This document shows positions 8,010 to 16,936 of a stretch of DNA of 64,000 nt, one piece after another. Within the stretch, counting starts at the first letter, position 1. Each line of letters begins with the position of its first letter. Where the stretch lies: NCBI GenBank assembly GCA_963710975.1, contig CAVQCG010000003.1:434001-498000 (forward strand), in the 5' to 3' direction. Below the pieces are notes generated by a model, which searched no databases, had not been told where the DNA came from, and was given only the letters and a program-made list of their open reading frames with translations. This stretch comes from JBBQXH01 sp963710975 (GTDB lineage: Bacteria; Actinomycetota; Thermoleophilia; Gaiellales; Gaiellaceae). Made by a program: the position numbers and the translations under genes.

Positions 8010-9418
8010 TACGCCTGCTTCGTGGACGCGATGAGCTTCTCCAGGGAGGCCTTCGCGTCGCCGAAGAGCATGGCCGTCTTGGGATCGAAGTAGAGCTCGT
8101 TGTCGACGCCCGCGAAGCCGGAGGCCATGCTCCGCTTGAGTACGACGACCTGCCCGGCACGGTCGACGTCGAGGATTGGCATGCCGTAGAGCGGACTGTC
8201 GCGGTCGGTGCGGGCGGCAGGGTTCGTGACGTCGTTCGCGCCGATGATGAGCGCGACGTCCGTCCGCGGGAACTCGGGATTCGCGTCCTCCATGTCGAGG
8301 AGCTGCGGGTAGGGCACATCGGCCTCGGCGAGGAGGACGTTCATATGCCCGGGCATGCGCCCGGCGACCGGGTGGATCGCGTACTTCACCTGGACGCCCT
8401 TTCCCTCGAGGATGTCCGCGAGCTCGCGAACGGCGTACTGCGCCTGCGCGACGGCCAGCCCATACCCGGGCACGATCATCACCTGCCGGGCGTAGGCGAG
8501 CATCACGGCCAGGTCGTCCGGGGTGGTCTCGCGTACGGTCTGGCCGTCCGCGCCAACGGCTGCGGGACCGGCTCCGGTCTGAACCGAGCCGAACGCGCCG
8601 AACAGGACGTTTGCGAGCGAGCGGTTCATCGCCCGGCCCATCAGGATCGTGAGCAGCGTTCCCGACGCACCGACCAGCGTGCCGCCGATGATGAGCGCGT
8701 TGTTCTGGAGCCCGAACCCGGTCGCAGCGGCCGCAAGGCCCGTGAAGGCGTTCAGGAACGAGATCACGACGGGCATGTCGGCGCCGCCGATCGGGAGCAC
8801 GAGCGTCACGCCGAAGACGAGCGCGGCGACGAGCAGAAGGGCCATCCAGATGCCGTGTTCGGTGGCACCAGCGAGGATCGCGCAGACGATCGCCCCGCCG
8901 AAGAGGGCGGCGTTGACGATCTGCTGCCCCGGAAACGTGATCGGTCGCCCGGGGAGCAGCTCCTGAAGCTTCGCGAACGCGACGATGGAGCCGGAAAAGC
9001 TGATCGACCCGATCAGTGCCGAGAAGAGGATCGCGCCGGTTCTGTCGCCCGGCATCGATCCGGACCCGGGCGCGATCCGGTGGAACTCGGAGGCGGAGAT
9101 GAGCGCCGCCGCACCGCCGCCAACACCGTTGAACAGCGCCACCATCTGCGGGATCGCGGTCATCTTCACCCGGCGCGCCGAGACGAGGCCGATCACGGAT
9201 CCGACGATGATTCCGACGACGATCAGCCAGTACGAGTCGAGCGCCGGGGATGCAAAGGTGAATGCGACCGCGATCAGCATCCCGGCTGCGGCGATGATGT
9301 TCCCGGAGCGCGCGGTCGTCGGCGAGGACAGCCGCTTGATGCCGACGATGAAGCCGACCGCGGCGACGACGTACATGAGGTTGATGACGTTCTGGGAGAG
9401 CGCGAGCGGGAGCGTCAT
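8009..9418 (-). CDS. pntB: NAD(P) transhydrogenase subunit beta
   Basis: This 469-residue subunit forms the beta part of the proton-pumping transhydrogenase, which transfers hydride between NADH and NADP+ using the proton gradient. The N-terminal two thirds are membrane helices (for example NVINLMYVVAAVGFIVGIKR, and later IVCAILAGATEHGIWMALL). The C-terminal NADP(H) domain III starts near residue 290 and holds IVPGYGLAVAQAQ, HPVAGRMPGHMNVLLAE and LKRSMASGFAGVDN, all characteristic of PntB. The ATG overlaps the stop of pntAB by four bases, so the three subunits are translationally coupled. Length is normal. Confidence 0.97.
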   Translation of the reverse strand: MTLPLALSQNVINLMYVVAAVGFIVGIKRLSSPTTARSGNIIAAAGMLIAVAFTFASPALDSYWLIVVGIIVGSVIGLVSARRVKMTAIPQMVALFNGVGGGAAALISASEFHRIAPGSGSMPGDRTGAILFSALIGSISFSGSIVAFAKLQELLPGRPITFPGQQIVNAALFGGAIVCAILAGATEHGIWMALLLVAALVFGVTLVLPIGGADMPVVISFLNAFTGLAAAATGFGLQNNALIIGGTLVGASGTLLTILMGRAMNRSLANVLFGAFGSVQTGAGPAAVGADGQTVRETTPDDLAVMLAYARQVMIVPGYGLAVAQAQYAVRELADILEGKGVQVKYAIHPVAGRMPGHMNVLLAEADVPYPQLLDMEDANPEFPRTDVALIIGANDVTNPAARTDRDSPLYGMPILDVDRAGQVVVLKRSMASGFAGVDNELYFDPKTAMLFGDAKASLEKLIASTKQA

Positions 9419-9723
9419 TCGTGCTTCTGCGACTCCCCGCGAGGCTTGCGCTTGAACATGTCCAGCATGCGGTCTGTGACGAGGAACCCACCCACGATGT
9501 TCACCGTGCCGAAGACGACTGCGATGAACGCCAGGGTCTTCTCGAGCGTCGAGTCGGCCGAGCCGAGGATGATCATCGCGCCGATCAGGACGACACCGTG
9601 GATCGCGTTCGTCCCGGACATCAGTGGCGTGTGCAGCAGTGTCGGGACGCGCGAGATGAGCTCGATCCCGAGGAACACGGACAGCACGAACACCGTGATC
9701 GAGGCGATCAGCGTTGCCGTCAC
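9415..9723 (-). CDS. pntAB: NAD(P) transhydrogenase subunit alpha, membrane part
   Basis: This 102-residue membrane protein corresponds to the C-terminal part (domain II) of the alpha subunit in organisms with split alpha chains. Hydrophobic helices include ITVFVLSVFLGIELISRVP and HGVVLIGAMIILGS, and the family signature LLHTPLMSGTNAIHGVV is intact. I chose the GTG at 9723, overlapping the pntAA stop as GTGA. An earlier ATG (9768) would only add 15 low-complexity residues read from within pntAA. It completes the proton channel with PntB. Confidence 0.93.
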   Translation of the reverse strand: MTATLIASITVFVLSVFLGIELISRVPTLLHTPLMSGTNAIHGVVLIGAMIILGSADSTLEKTLAFIAVVFGTVNIVGGFLVTDRMLDMFKRKPRGESQKHE

Positions 9724-10835
9724 GCCGCCACCGCCTCGTGGGTGACCCGCCCCGCGTGTGCCACGCACGTCTCGCGGACGATCTCGTCGTCGAAGTCGAG
9801 CACGAGCTGCCCGTCCTTCACGAGGAGTTGCAGCAGCGCCAAGATATTGCGCGAATACATGCGGCTCGCGTCCTGTGGCATCGCGGCCGGAAGGTTGAGC
9901 AGTCCGACGATCGTCACGTCGTGACGCACGATCACCTCGCCGGGGACGGTCAGCTCGCAGTTCCCTCCGGTCTCGGCGGCGAGGTCGACGACCACTGAGC
10001 CCGGCTTCATCGAGCGGACGGCCGCCTCCGTGATCAGCTGCGGTGCAGGCCGGCCGGGGATCGCCGCGGTGGTGATCACCGCGTCCGACTCGCCGACGTG
10101 CTTCGCAATCAGCTCCTGCTCGCGCTCGTGCTGCTCCTCGGATAGCTCGGCCGCGTAGCCACCCGAGGTCTCTTCGCCCTGCACGTCGAGCTCGAGGAAC
10201 GTTGCGCCGATGCTCTCCACCTGCTCGCGCACCACCGGGCGGGTATCGAATGCGGACACCACGGCTCCCATCCGTCGTCCGGTGGCGATCGCCTGGAGGC
10301 CGGCAACCCCGGCACCGATCACGAGGAGCTTCGCCGGGCGGATCGTGCCGGCAGCGGTCGTCAGCATCGGCAGGAAGCGCGGGAGGTGATTGGCGGCGAG
10401 CAACACCGCCTTGTAGCCGGCCACGGTGGCCTGGGAGGACAGCGCGTCCATGGGCTGCGCCCGTGTGATGCGCGGGATCGCGTCCATCGAGAACGCAGTC
10501 GCGCCCTGGCCGGCGATCGACTGCACGAGAGCGACGTTCACGAGCGGTTGGAGCAGGCAGACCAGCACCTGGCCCTCGCGCAGCAGTCCCACCTCGTCGT
10601 CCGACGGCTTCTGCACCTTAACGACGAGATCCGCCTCGGCGTAGAGCGCTCCCGCGTCGGGAACGACTCGCATGCCTGCCTCGGTGTACTGGGTATCGAG
10701 AAACGAGGCGCCGAGACCGGCCCCGCTCTCGACGAGCAGTTCGACGCCGCTCCCGTCCAGCCGCTTCGCGGCTTCGGGGACGAGAGCCACCCGGTACTCA
10801 CCGGCCGCAGACTCCCTGGCTACTCCAACCTTCAT
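9720..10835 (-). CDS. pntAA: NAD(P) transhydrogenase subunit alpha, NAD(H)-binding part
   Basis: This 371-residue soluble domain I of the transhydrogenase binds NAD(H). It opens with the AlaDH/PNT N-terminal signature (KVGVARESAAGEYRVALVPE). It contains the QPLVNVALVQ and ATAFSMDAIPRITRAQ segments and a Rossmann motif VIGAGVAGLQAIATGRRMGA near residue 172, followed by AFDTRPVVREQVESIGA. Length suits the short split alpha form, with the membrane part encoded by the next gene. Stop and next start overlap by four bases. The SDR gene upstream ends 43 bases away, so the operon could begin there or at an internal promoter. Confidence 0.97.
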   Translation of the reverse strand: MKVGVARESAAGEYRVALVPEAAKRLDGSGVELLVESGAGLGASFLDTQYTEAGMRVVPDAGALYAEADLVVKVQKPSDDEVGLLREGQVLVCLLQPLVNVALVQSIAGQGATAFSMDAIPRITRAQPMDALSSQATVAGYKAVLLAANHLPRFLPMLTTAAGTIRPAKLLVIGAGVAGLQAIATGRRMGAVVSAFDTRPVVREQVESIGATFLELDVQGEETSGGYAAELSEEQHEREQELIAKHVGESDAVITTAAIPGRPAPQLITEAAVRSMKPGSVVVDLAAETGGNCELTVPGEVIVRHDVTIVGLLNLPAAMPQDASRMYSRNILALLQLLVKDGQLVLDFDDEIVRETCVAHAGRVTHEAVAA

Positions 10836-10878
10836 TCGCGGTCTGAGGATATGCGCAGGTCGAACCGGGCCGCCGGGA

Positions 10879-11658
10879 CTACTGGCAGGCCGTGAGGCCC
10901 CCGTCGAGGGTCAGGATCTGACCCGTCACGAACGCGGAGGCGTCCGAGCAGAAGAAGAGGGCGGCGCCGATCAGATCCTCGGGGTCGGCGATGCGCCCCA
11001 GGGGAATCCGGTTCACGAGCGAGTTGTAGAACGCTTCGTCCGCGAGCATGTTCGCAACCTGGGCGGTCCGGACGAAGGTCGGAGAGATCGCGTTCACCCG
11101 GATTCCGTACTGGGCCCACTCCACGGCATGCTGCTTCGTGAGCATGTTCATCGCGCCCTTGGCGGCGACATAGGGCGAAAACCCGGCGCGCAGCGCGAGC
11201 TGTCCGCGAACGGACGAGATGTTGAGGATCGACCCGGGATGGCCCGCCTCGATCATCGCGGCAGCGGCCGCCTGGGAGGGGAACAGGGCGGAATCGAGGT
11301 TGAGCGCCATCACCCAGCGCCAGTCGTCCTCCGGAAACTCGTGTGCCGGGCTCAACACCTCGGTGATGCCTCCGCCGACGCCGTTCACGAGGATGTCGAT
11401 TCGCCCGAAGCGCTCGACGGTCTCGGCGACGGCCCGGTTCGCGTCGGCCTTCACGGTCATGTCGGCGACGACCGGAAGAGCATCCTGGCCGATCTCGGCG
11501 CAGGCGGCTGCCGTCCGGTCTGCCGCTCGCCCGACAACGGCGACGTCAGCGCCGACGGCGGCGAGCGCCTTGCTGAGCGGCAGGCCGATTCCTCCGGTTC
11601 CGCCGGTGACCAGCGCGACACGTCCGTCAAGCCGAAAGCGTCCGAGCTCATCCGTCAT
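10879..11658 (-). CDS. SDR family NAD(P)-dependent oxidoreductase
   Basis: This is a 259-residue classical short-chain dehydrogenase. It has the cofactor motif TGGTGGIG near residue 18, the VNGVGGG variant of the usual NNAG stretch near 91, catalytic Ser in LNISSVRGQ near 147, the YVAAK Tyr/Lys pair near 161-165, and the C-terminal GQILTLDGG. These features fit an FabG-like alcohol or 3-oxoacyl reductase; the substrate is unknown. It lies just upstream of the transhydrogenase genes on the same strand, which might supply NADPH for it. Translation starts at ATG 11658, 53 bases from a divergent MFS gene. Confidence 0.92.
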   Translation of the reverse strand: MTDELGRFRLDGRVALVTGGTGGIGLPLSKALAAVGADVAVVGRAADRTAAACAEIGQDALPVVADMTVKADANRAVAETVERFGRIDILVNGVGGGITEVLSPAHEFPEDDWRWVMALNLDSALFPSQAAAAAMIEAGHPGSILNISSVRGQLALRAGFSPYVAAKGAMNMLTKQHAVEWAQYGIRVNAISPTFVRTAQVANMLADEAFYNSLVNRIPLGRIADPEDLIGAALFFCSDASAFVTGQILTLDGGLTACQ

Positions 11659-11711
11659 TCCGTGGCCTCCCGATCGTCGGTTCCCCGTGCCAGCGCCTAC
11701 ATTCTCCTTGG

Positions 11712-12866
11712 ATGCTGCCGCGAGCGCTCACCCTGTCGATCTGCCTGTTCGCGAACCAGGCGGCAACGCTGGCACTCTCGCCGATTCTGGTCGAGGTTGC
11801 GAGCGACTTCGACGTGTCGATCGCGACCGCCGGGCAGCTGCGGACGGTCTCGGGAGGCGTGGCGGCCTGCACCGCGCTGTCGGTGGCGCCGATTGCCGAC
11901 CGGCTCGGGCTCCGGCGCCTGCTGCTCGCCGGCCTCGGTCTCCTGGCCGTGGCGGCCGGGATCAGCGCTCTCGCACCGTCCTTCGCGGTGCTGGCGCTGG
12001 CGCAGGCTCTGCTCGGCGTCTCGCTCGCGGTGCTCCTGTCCGGCGCAGTCGCCGGAGTCACCGCGTGGGTCGCTCCTGGGCGCCGGGCCGACGCTCTGTC
12101 TCTCGCCTTTGGTGGTCAGGCGGCGGCCTGGCTCGTCGGCATGCCCATCATCGGCATCGTGGGGCAGGTGAGCTGGCGCCTCGCCTGGGTCGCACTGCCA
12201 CTGACGGCTGCGGGGGTTGCCTTCGTGCTCGTGTCTCGGCTTCCGGATGTCCGGCTCGAGCGCGGGCCCGCGACCGGAGGGATTCGCCTGCTTCTCCGCG
12301 ATCGCGTCGTCGCGGCCTGGGCGCTCGGCGAGCTGTGCGCGTTCTCGGCGTGGACGGGGATGCTCGTCTACTCGGGCGCCCTCCTGATCCAGTCGTACGG
12401 TCTGTCGCTCCGGACGACAGGGCTTCTCCTCGGCCTCGTCTTTGTCGCGTATTTCCCGGGAACCATCCTGTTCCGTCGCTGGATCGACCGCATGCCCCAG
12501 CGCCTCCTGATCGTCCTCGCGCTCGGCGCGGCCGTCGTCGCAGCGCTGATCGGTGCGGTACGGCCGGCGGTGTGGGTGTCGGTCATCCTGCTCGCCGCGT
12601 ACGTCTTCCTGAACTCGGGGCGAACGATCTCGGGGAGCGCCTTCGGGCTTGACGCGGCCCCGGACCGCGCGGTTGCGGCGATGGGCCTGCGCGCATCGGC
12701 GACGCAGATGGGCTACCTGGTCGGGAGTGCGCTCGGCGGCATCGCGCTCCACTTCGGCGGCTACCCCGCGCTCGGTGCCACGTTCGCCGCCCTGTACGTG
12801 CTCGCCGCCGTCCCGCACGTGGCCCTCGCGCTGACCGGGCCGAGGCCGATTAGGCTTCGCGCGTGA
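11712..12866 (+). CDS. MFS transporter
   Basis: This 384-residue major facilitator superfamily protein has about twelve hydrophobic helices. The loop between helices 2 and 3 reads PIADRLGLRRLLL, the MFS motif A position, and a second half-repeat follows a cytoplasmic stretch near residue 190. The compact length and sequence style fit a drug or metabolite exporter of the AraJ/CynX-like group; the substrate cannot be inferred. It is the first gene of a forward operon whose next two genes each overlap the preceding stop. Confidence 0.9.
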   Translation: MLPRALTLSICLFANQAATLALSPILVEVASDFDVSIATAGQLRTVSGGVAACTALSVAPIADRLGLRRLLLAGLGLLAVAAGISALAPSFAVLALAQALLGVSLAVLLSGAVAGVTAWVAPGRRADALSLAFGGQAAAWLVGMPIIGIVGQVSWRLAWVALPLTAAGVAFVLVSRLPDVRLERGPATGGIRLLLRDRVVAAWALGELCAFSAWTGMLVYSGALLIQSYGLSLRTTGLLLGLVFVAYFPGTILFRRWIDRMPQRLLIVLALGAAVVAALIGAVRPAVWVSVILLAAYVFLNSGRTISGSAFGLDAAPDRAVAAMGLRASATQMGYLVGSALGGIALHFGGYPALGATFAALYVLAAVPHVALALTGPRPIRLRA

Positions 12867-13114
12867 ACGAATGGCTCGACAGGGCTCGCGAGAATCTCGC
12901 GGCGGAGGTCGGTGACCCGCCGTCCTCGATCCAGATCAGCGAGGCGGACGTCGCCGAGATCCTCGACCTTGCGCGCGTCGCAGCCCATGAGAGCGGTGAG
13001 CGACCGACGGCGCCGATCGTCTCCTACCTCGTCGGCGTCGTGCGAGGACGCCACCCGGAGGCGGATCTCACGGATCTCGTGCGCGCGGTCGTCGGGCCGT
13101 CCCCGGAGGCGTGA
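12863..13114 (+). CDS. DUF6457 domain protein
   Basis: This 83-residue acidic, mostly helical protein has the DUF6457 pattern: an N-terminal WLDRARENLA helix, a central LDLARVAAHESGERPTAPIV segment and a SYLVGVVRGR helix. In other actinobacteria this small domain is often found beside or fused to molybdopterin-guanine dinucleotide genes, but its role is not established. GTG at 12863 overlaps the MFS stop (GTGA), and its own stop overlaps the next GTG in the same way, so the three genes are tightly coupled. Confidence 0.82.
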   Translation: MNEWLDRARENLAAEVGDPPSSIQISEADVAEILDLARVAAHESGERPTAPIVSYLVGVVRGRHPEADLTDLVRAVVGPSPEA

Positions 13115-14098
13115 CACTCCGCACGTCCCTCTGCGATCGGCTCGAGATCGAGCTGCCGATCGTGCAGGCACCGGTGTCGTCGGCCCCCCAGCTCGCGGCA
13201 GCCGTGACGAACGCGGGCGGGCTCGGGATCCTGCAGGCGAGTTGGCTCGATCTCGACGAATTGAGAGCGGGGATCCGAGTTGCGCGCTCGCTGACCAGCG
13301 GGACGATCGGCGTGAACCTCGTTCTCGAGTGGCCCCAGCAGGAACGGCTCGCCGTCGCGCTCGAGGAGGGCATCAGGATCATCTCGCTCTTCTGGGGCGA
13401 TCCGGAGCCGTACGTCGGCCTCGTTCACGATGCGGGCGGGCTCGTGCTCTGTACGGTGGGAAGCGCCGTCGAGGCCCAACGAGTCGTCGAGGCCGGCGTC
13501 GATGTCGTCGTCGCCCAGGGCGTCGAAGCCGGCGGCCACGTGTGGGGCGAGGTCACGACGATGGTGCTCGTTCCCGCCGTTGTCGACGCAGTCGCACCGG
13601 TGCCGGTCGATCGCAGCCGGCGGGATCGCCGACGGCCGCGGACTAGCCGCCGCGCTCGCGCTCGGGGCGCAGGCCGGTTGGGTCGGCACGCGCTTCGTCG
13701 CCAGCGAGGAGGCGGGTGCGCACCCCGAGTACAAGCGCCTCCTCATGGGAGCGCGCGAGACCGATACTCGACACTCAGAGCTCTTCGACATCGGCTGGGA
13801 GCAGGCGCCTCACCGCACGCTGCGCAACAGCACGGTGCGCCTGTGGGAGGACGCAGGCCGACCCGGCCCGGGCATGCGACCCGGCGAGGGGGAGGCCGTC
13901 GCGCTCGATTCCGGCGGCGAGCCGATCGTCCGCTACTCGTCCCCGGATCCCGAGCTGGGCATGACCGGCGACCTCGAGGCGATGGCCCTCTACGCGGGCC
14001 AGAGCGTCGGGCTCATCCACGAGGTGCTGCCGGCAGGCGAGATCGTGAGGGCGATGGCCCAGGAGGCAGAGCGAACGCTCGCCAGGCTCCGTGGTTAA
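13111..14098 (+). CDS. Nitronate monooxygenase family FMN protein (one frameshift near 13609)
   Basis: Repaired, this is a TIM-barrel FMN enzyme of about 328 residues from the nitronate monooxygenase (2-nitropropane dioxygenase) family, which also includes enoyl-ACP reductase FabK-like members. The N-terminus ELPIVQAPVSS and the AAVTNAGGLGIL strand bind FMN. QGVEAGGHVWGE near residue 140 holds the family histidine. IAAGGIADGRGLAAALALGA and GWVGTRFVASEEAG form the phosphate-binding end. The first 166 codons are in frame from GTG 13111. Conserved sequence then continues one base on, joining PVPV to IAAGGIADG (extra base about 13609). It is coupled to the DUF6457 gene by a GTGA overlap. Confidence 0.88.
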
Positions 14099-14107
14099 GG
14101 TCTCGGG

Positions 14108-14869
14108 ATGAATCTCGCAGGAGCGACCGCGATCGTGACAGGCGCCTCGAACGGCATCGGCCGCTCGACCGCGCTTGCGCTGGCTGGAGCAGGTGCCCAG
14201 CTCGCGCTCGGTGCGCGGCGGCTCGACAGGCTCGGAGCCGTTGCAGGCGAGCTTCCCGGCAAGGACCACCTGGCCGCGCATCTCGACGTGATGGACGCGG
14301 CAAGCTGCGAGGCGTTCGTCGCACAGGCTGCCGAGGCACTCGGCGGACGGATCGACATCCTGGTCAACAACGCCGGCCTCGCGCTCGGCCGAGCGCCCGT
14401 CACCGAGAGCGACGAGGACGACGACCGGACGATGCTCGAGACGAACGTCCTCGGCCTCATGCGGATGACGAAGCTCGTCTACCCGCACATGGAGGCCGGG
14501 CGCGGCCACATCGTCAACCTCGGCTCCTGGGCCGGTCGCGAGGCCTACCGGTACGGCTCGGGCTACGTCGTCTCGAAGTGGGGCGTCCGCGTGCTCACCG
14601 AGATGATGCGGAAGGAGCTCGTCGGCGAGATCCACGTGACGACGGTCGATCCGGGAATGGTCGGCGACACCGAGTTCTCGGACGTCCGCTTCAAGGGGGA
14701 CCTCGACAAGAAGCAGGCGGTGTACCACGGTGTGAAGTACGTGACGCCCGACGACGTAGCCGACTGCATCCTCTTCGCCGTGACGAGACCGCCACACGTG
14801 AACATCGACGAGATCGTCCTCAAGCCCCTCCAGCAGGGGAGCCAGGAGCTCATCGTCCGGGACGAATAA
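14108..14869 (+). CDS. SDR family oxidoreductase
   Basis: This is a 253-residue classical short-chain dehydrogenase. It has TGASNGIG near residue 12, an ARRLDR segment after beta-2 suggesting NADP(H) preference, VNNAGLALG near 85, Ser in GSWAGREAY, and the YVVSK Tyr/Lys pair near 150-154. The C-terminal half (VDPGMVGDTEFSDVRF, then TPDDVADCILFAVTRP and VNIDEIVLKP) closely follows the YdfG/serine 3-dehydrogenase-like subgroup. The gene is nine bases after the nitronate monooxygenase stop and is presumably in the same operon. Confidence 0.93.
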   Translation: MNLAGATAIVTGASNGIGRSTALALAGAGAQLALGARRLDRLGAVAGELPGKDHLAAHLDVMDAASCEAFVAQAAEALGGRIDILVNNAGLALGRAPVTESDEDDDRTMLETNVLGLMRMTKLVYPHMEAGRGHIVNLGSWAGREAYRYGSGYVVSKWGVRVLTEMMRKELVGEIHVTTVDPGMVGDTEFSDVRFKGDLDKKQAVYHGVKYVTPDDVADCILFAVTRPPHVNIDEIVLKPLQQGSQELIVRDE

Positions 14870-14875
14870 CGTCCA

Positions 14876-16936
14876 ATGCAGATCACGATTCTCGAGGGCG
14901 CGACGTTCTGCGTGTCGGACGAGCTCGGCGACCTCGCCGACCCCACGACCGGGTTCTTCGACGAGGACACGCGCTTTCTCTCGCGCCTCTCGCTGACCGT
15001 CAACGGCGCGCGGCCGCTGCTGCTCTCGCACGGGAAGGTCGAGTACTTCTCCGCCGCCTGGTTCCTGCGGAATCCTCCCGTGGGCGGGCTCAGGCCCGAT
15101 GAGGTCTCGATCGCCCGGCGGCGCTTCGTCGGCGACGGGATGCAGGAGCACATCATCCTCGTCAACCATGCCGAGCGGCGCGTCGAGTTCGAGCTCGCCC
15201 TCGAGCTGGGGACGGACTTCGCCGACATCTTCGCGGTCAAGGCGTTCGACCTCGCGCTCGGCGATCCCGAGCGAGCGCGGCTGCCGGAGCTCGTTCCGGC
15301 GTTCTTCGACGAGAGCGAGAACGAGTTTCTCTTCAGCGCCACCGACGACTTCGACGGCCAGACCCAGGTGCTCCTGTCGCATCGTGGTGTCGTCGACGGG
15401 GGCACCGTCCGCTACCGGATCGAGCTCGAACCGCGCGGCCGCTGGCAGCTCCGCCTGGACGTGTTCTCCGTCCTCGACGGCATGCAGTTCGTCCCGCGCA
15501 CGGCGGAACGCCACTTCGGCGACGAGATCGATCGCATCCGGGCCTCGCTCGCCGCCTGGCAGCTCCGTGTGCCACAGCTGCGCTCGAGCTGGGATGACCT
15601 GAACGGGTCGTTCCATCGCTCCGTCTCCGATCTTGCATCGCTCCGGATGCGTGGAACGGGCATGCACGGTCAGCTGCCCGCTGCCGGGATGCCGTGGTTC
15701 ATGGCCGTCTTCGGGCGAGACACACTCATCACGTGCCTCCAGACCCTTCTGTTCGGCCCGGAGCTCGCCCAGAGCGCGCTGCACACGCTCGCCGAGCTGC
15801 AGGCGACAGAGGACGACGCAGCGATCGATGCCGAGCCCGGGAAGATCGTCCACGAGGTGCGGAACGGCAAGGGCGCCACGGCCTGGTTCCCGCGCTACTA
15901 CGGCACCTGCGACGCGACGCCGCTCTACCTGATCCTGCTCTCCGAGGTATGGCGCTGGACGGAGGACGCGGGGCTCGTCAGCGATCTTCGCGAGCCCGCG
16001 CTCCGCGCGCTCGACTGGATCGAGACCTACGGCGACCTCGACGGCGACGGGTTCATCGAGTATCACCGGCGCTCGTCGAAGGGCCTCGAGAACCAGTCGT
16101 GGAAGGATTCCGGCGTCTCCCAGAAGTTCGCCGACGGGCGGCTTGCCGAGTCTCCGATCGCTCCGGTCGAGATCCAGGGGTACGTGTACGACGCGAAGCT
16201 CCGGACCGCCGAGCTCGCGCGTGAGGTGTGGCGTGACCGCGAGCTCGCCGAGCGGCTCGAGCGCGAGGCCGCCGAGCTGAAGGTCAAGTTCAACGAGGCG
16301 TTCTGGATCGAGCGGCGCGGCGGCTACTTCGCGCTCGCCCTCGACCGCGACAAGCAGCCCGTGGACTCGCTGTGCTCGAACATGGGTCACCTCCTGCTCA
16401 GCGGCATCGTCTCGGCCGACCGTATCGATGCTGTGGTCGATCAGCTGATGGGAGAGGAGCTCTGGTCGGGCTGGGGCGTGCGGACGATGTCGGCGGGCGA
16501 CACGGGCTTCAATCCGCTCGAGTACCACAACGGCACGGTCTGGCCCCACGACAACTCGCTGATCGCCTGGGGGCTGGCCAGGAGCGGCCGGTGGCCGGAG
16601 GCCCAGCGAATCATTCGACGGATGCTGAACGCCACCGTCTACTTCGATCACTCGTTGCCGGAGGTCTTCGCGGGCTTCTCGCGTACCGATACGCCGTTTC
16701 CGATCGCGTACCCGACCGCGACCCGCCCGCAGGCGTGGGCCGCGGGCACGCCCGTGCTCCTGCTGCAGCTGCTGCTCGGCCTCGAGCCGGACTACCGCAG
16801 GCACACGCTCGTATCGAAGGGGCCCGGGGAGTTGCCCTCGTGGGCCGGATCGCTCAAGCTTTCCGGCGTGCGCGCGTTCGGGAAGAGCTGGGACGTCCGG
16901 CTCGACGGCGGGAACGTCGTCGTCGAGGAGTCGTGA
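14876..16936 (+). CDS. Glycogen debranching N-terminal domain / amylo-alpha-1,6-glucosidase-like protein
   Basis: This 686-residue two-domain protein has an N-terminal GDE_N_bis-type beta domain (about 1-200: GATFCVSDELGDL, TGFFDEDTRFLSRL). An alpha/alpha-barrel glucosidase domain follows (about 270-640: MPWFMAVFGRDTLITCLQT, FPRYYGTCDATPLYLILL, ENQSWKDSG, NGTVWPHDNSLIAWGLA). Aspartates and glutamates in GRD, DATP and DGDGFIEYHRR lie where inverting glucosidases carry their acids. The substrate may be glycogen branches or another alpha-glucoside. It ends in a GTGA overlap with a glycosyltransferase, a pairing that suggests both act on the same glycan or osmolyte. Confidence 0.92.
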   Translation: MQITILEGATFCVSDELGDLADPTTGFFDEDTRFLSRLSLTVNGARPLLLSHGKVEYFSAAWFLRNPPVGGLRPDEVSIARRRFVGDGMQEHIILVNHAERRVEFELALELGTDFADIFAVKAFDLALGDPERARLPELVPAFFDESENEFLFSATDDFDGQTQVLLSHRGVVDGGTVRYRIELEPRGRWQLRLDVFSVLDGMQFVPRTAERHFGDEIDRIRASLAAWQLRVPQLRSSWDDLNGSFHRSVSDLASLRMRGTGMHGQLPAAGMPWFMAVFGRDTLITCLQTLLFGPELAQSALHTLAELQATEDDAAIDAEPGKIVHEVRNGKGATAWFPRYYGTCDATPLYLILLSEVWRWTEDAGLVSDLREPALRALDWIETYGDLDGDGFIEYHRRSSKGLENQSWKDSGVSQKFADGRLAESPIAPVEIQGYVYDAKLRTAELAREVWRDRELAERLEREAAELKVKFNEAFWIERRGGYFALALDRDKQPVDSLCSNMGHLLLSGIVSADRIDAVVDQLMGEELWSGWGVRTMSAGDTGFNPLEYHNGTVWPHDNSLIAWGLARSGRWPEAQRIIRRMLNATVYFDHSLPEVFAGFSRTDTPFPIAYPTATRPQAWAAGTPVLLLQLLLGLEPDYRRHTLVSKGPGELPSWAGSLKLSGVRAFGKSWDVRLDGGNVVVEES

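Noticed and set aside
7985..9745. 586-codon forward open frame opposite pntB.
   Set aside because: Its composition is repetitive Asp/Arg/His/Gly, complementary to an unmistakable pntB.
13775..16804. A 1,009-codon open frame on the reverse strand across the SDR, debranching-like and nitronate monooxygenase genes.
   Set aside because: It is the antisense of well-conserved forward genes. Its translation is Arg/Asp/Glu/Val-rich low complexity with no family motif, the usual artefact of high third-position G+C.
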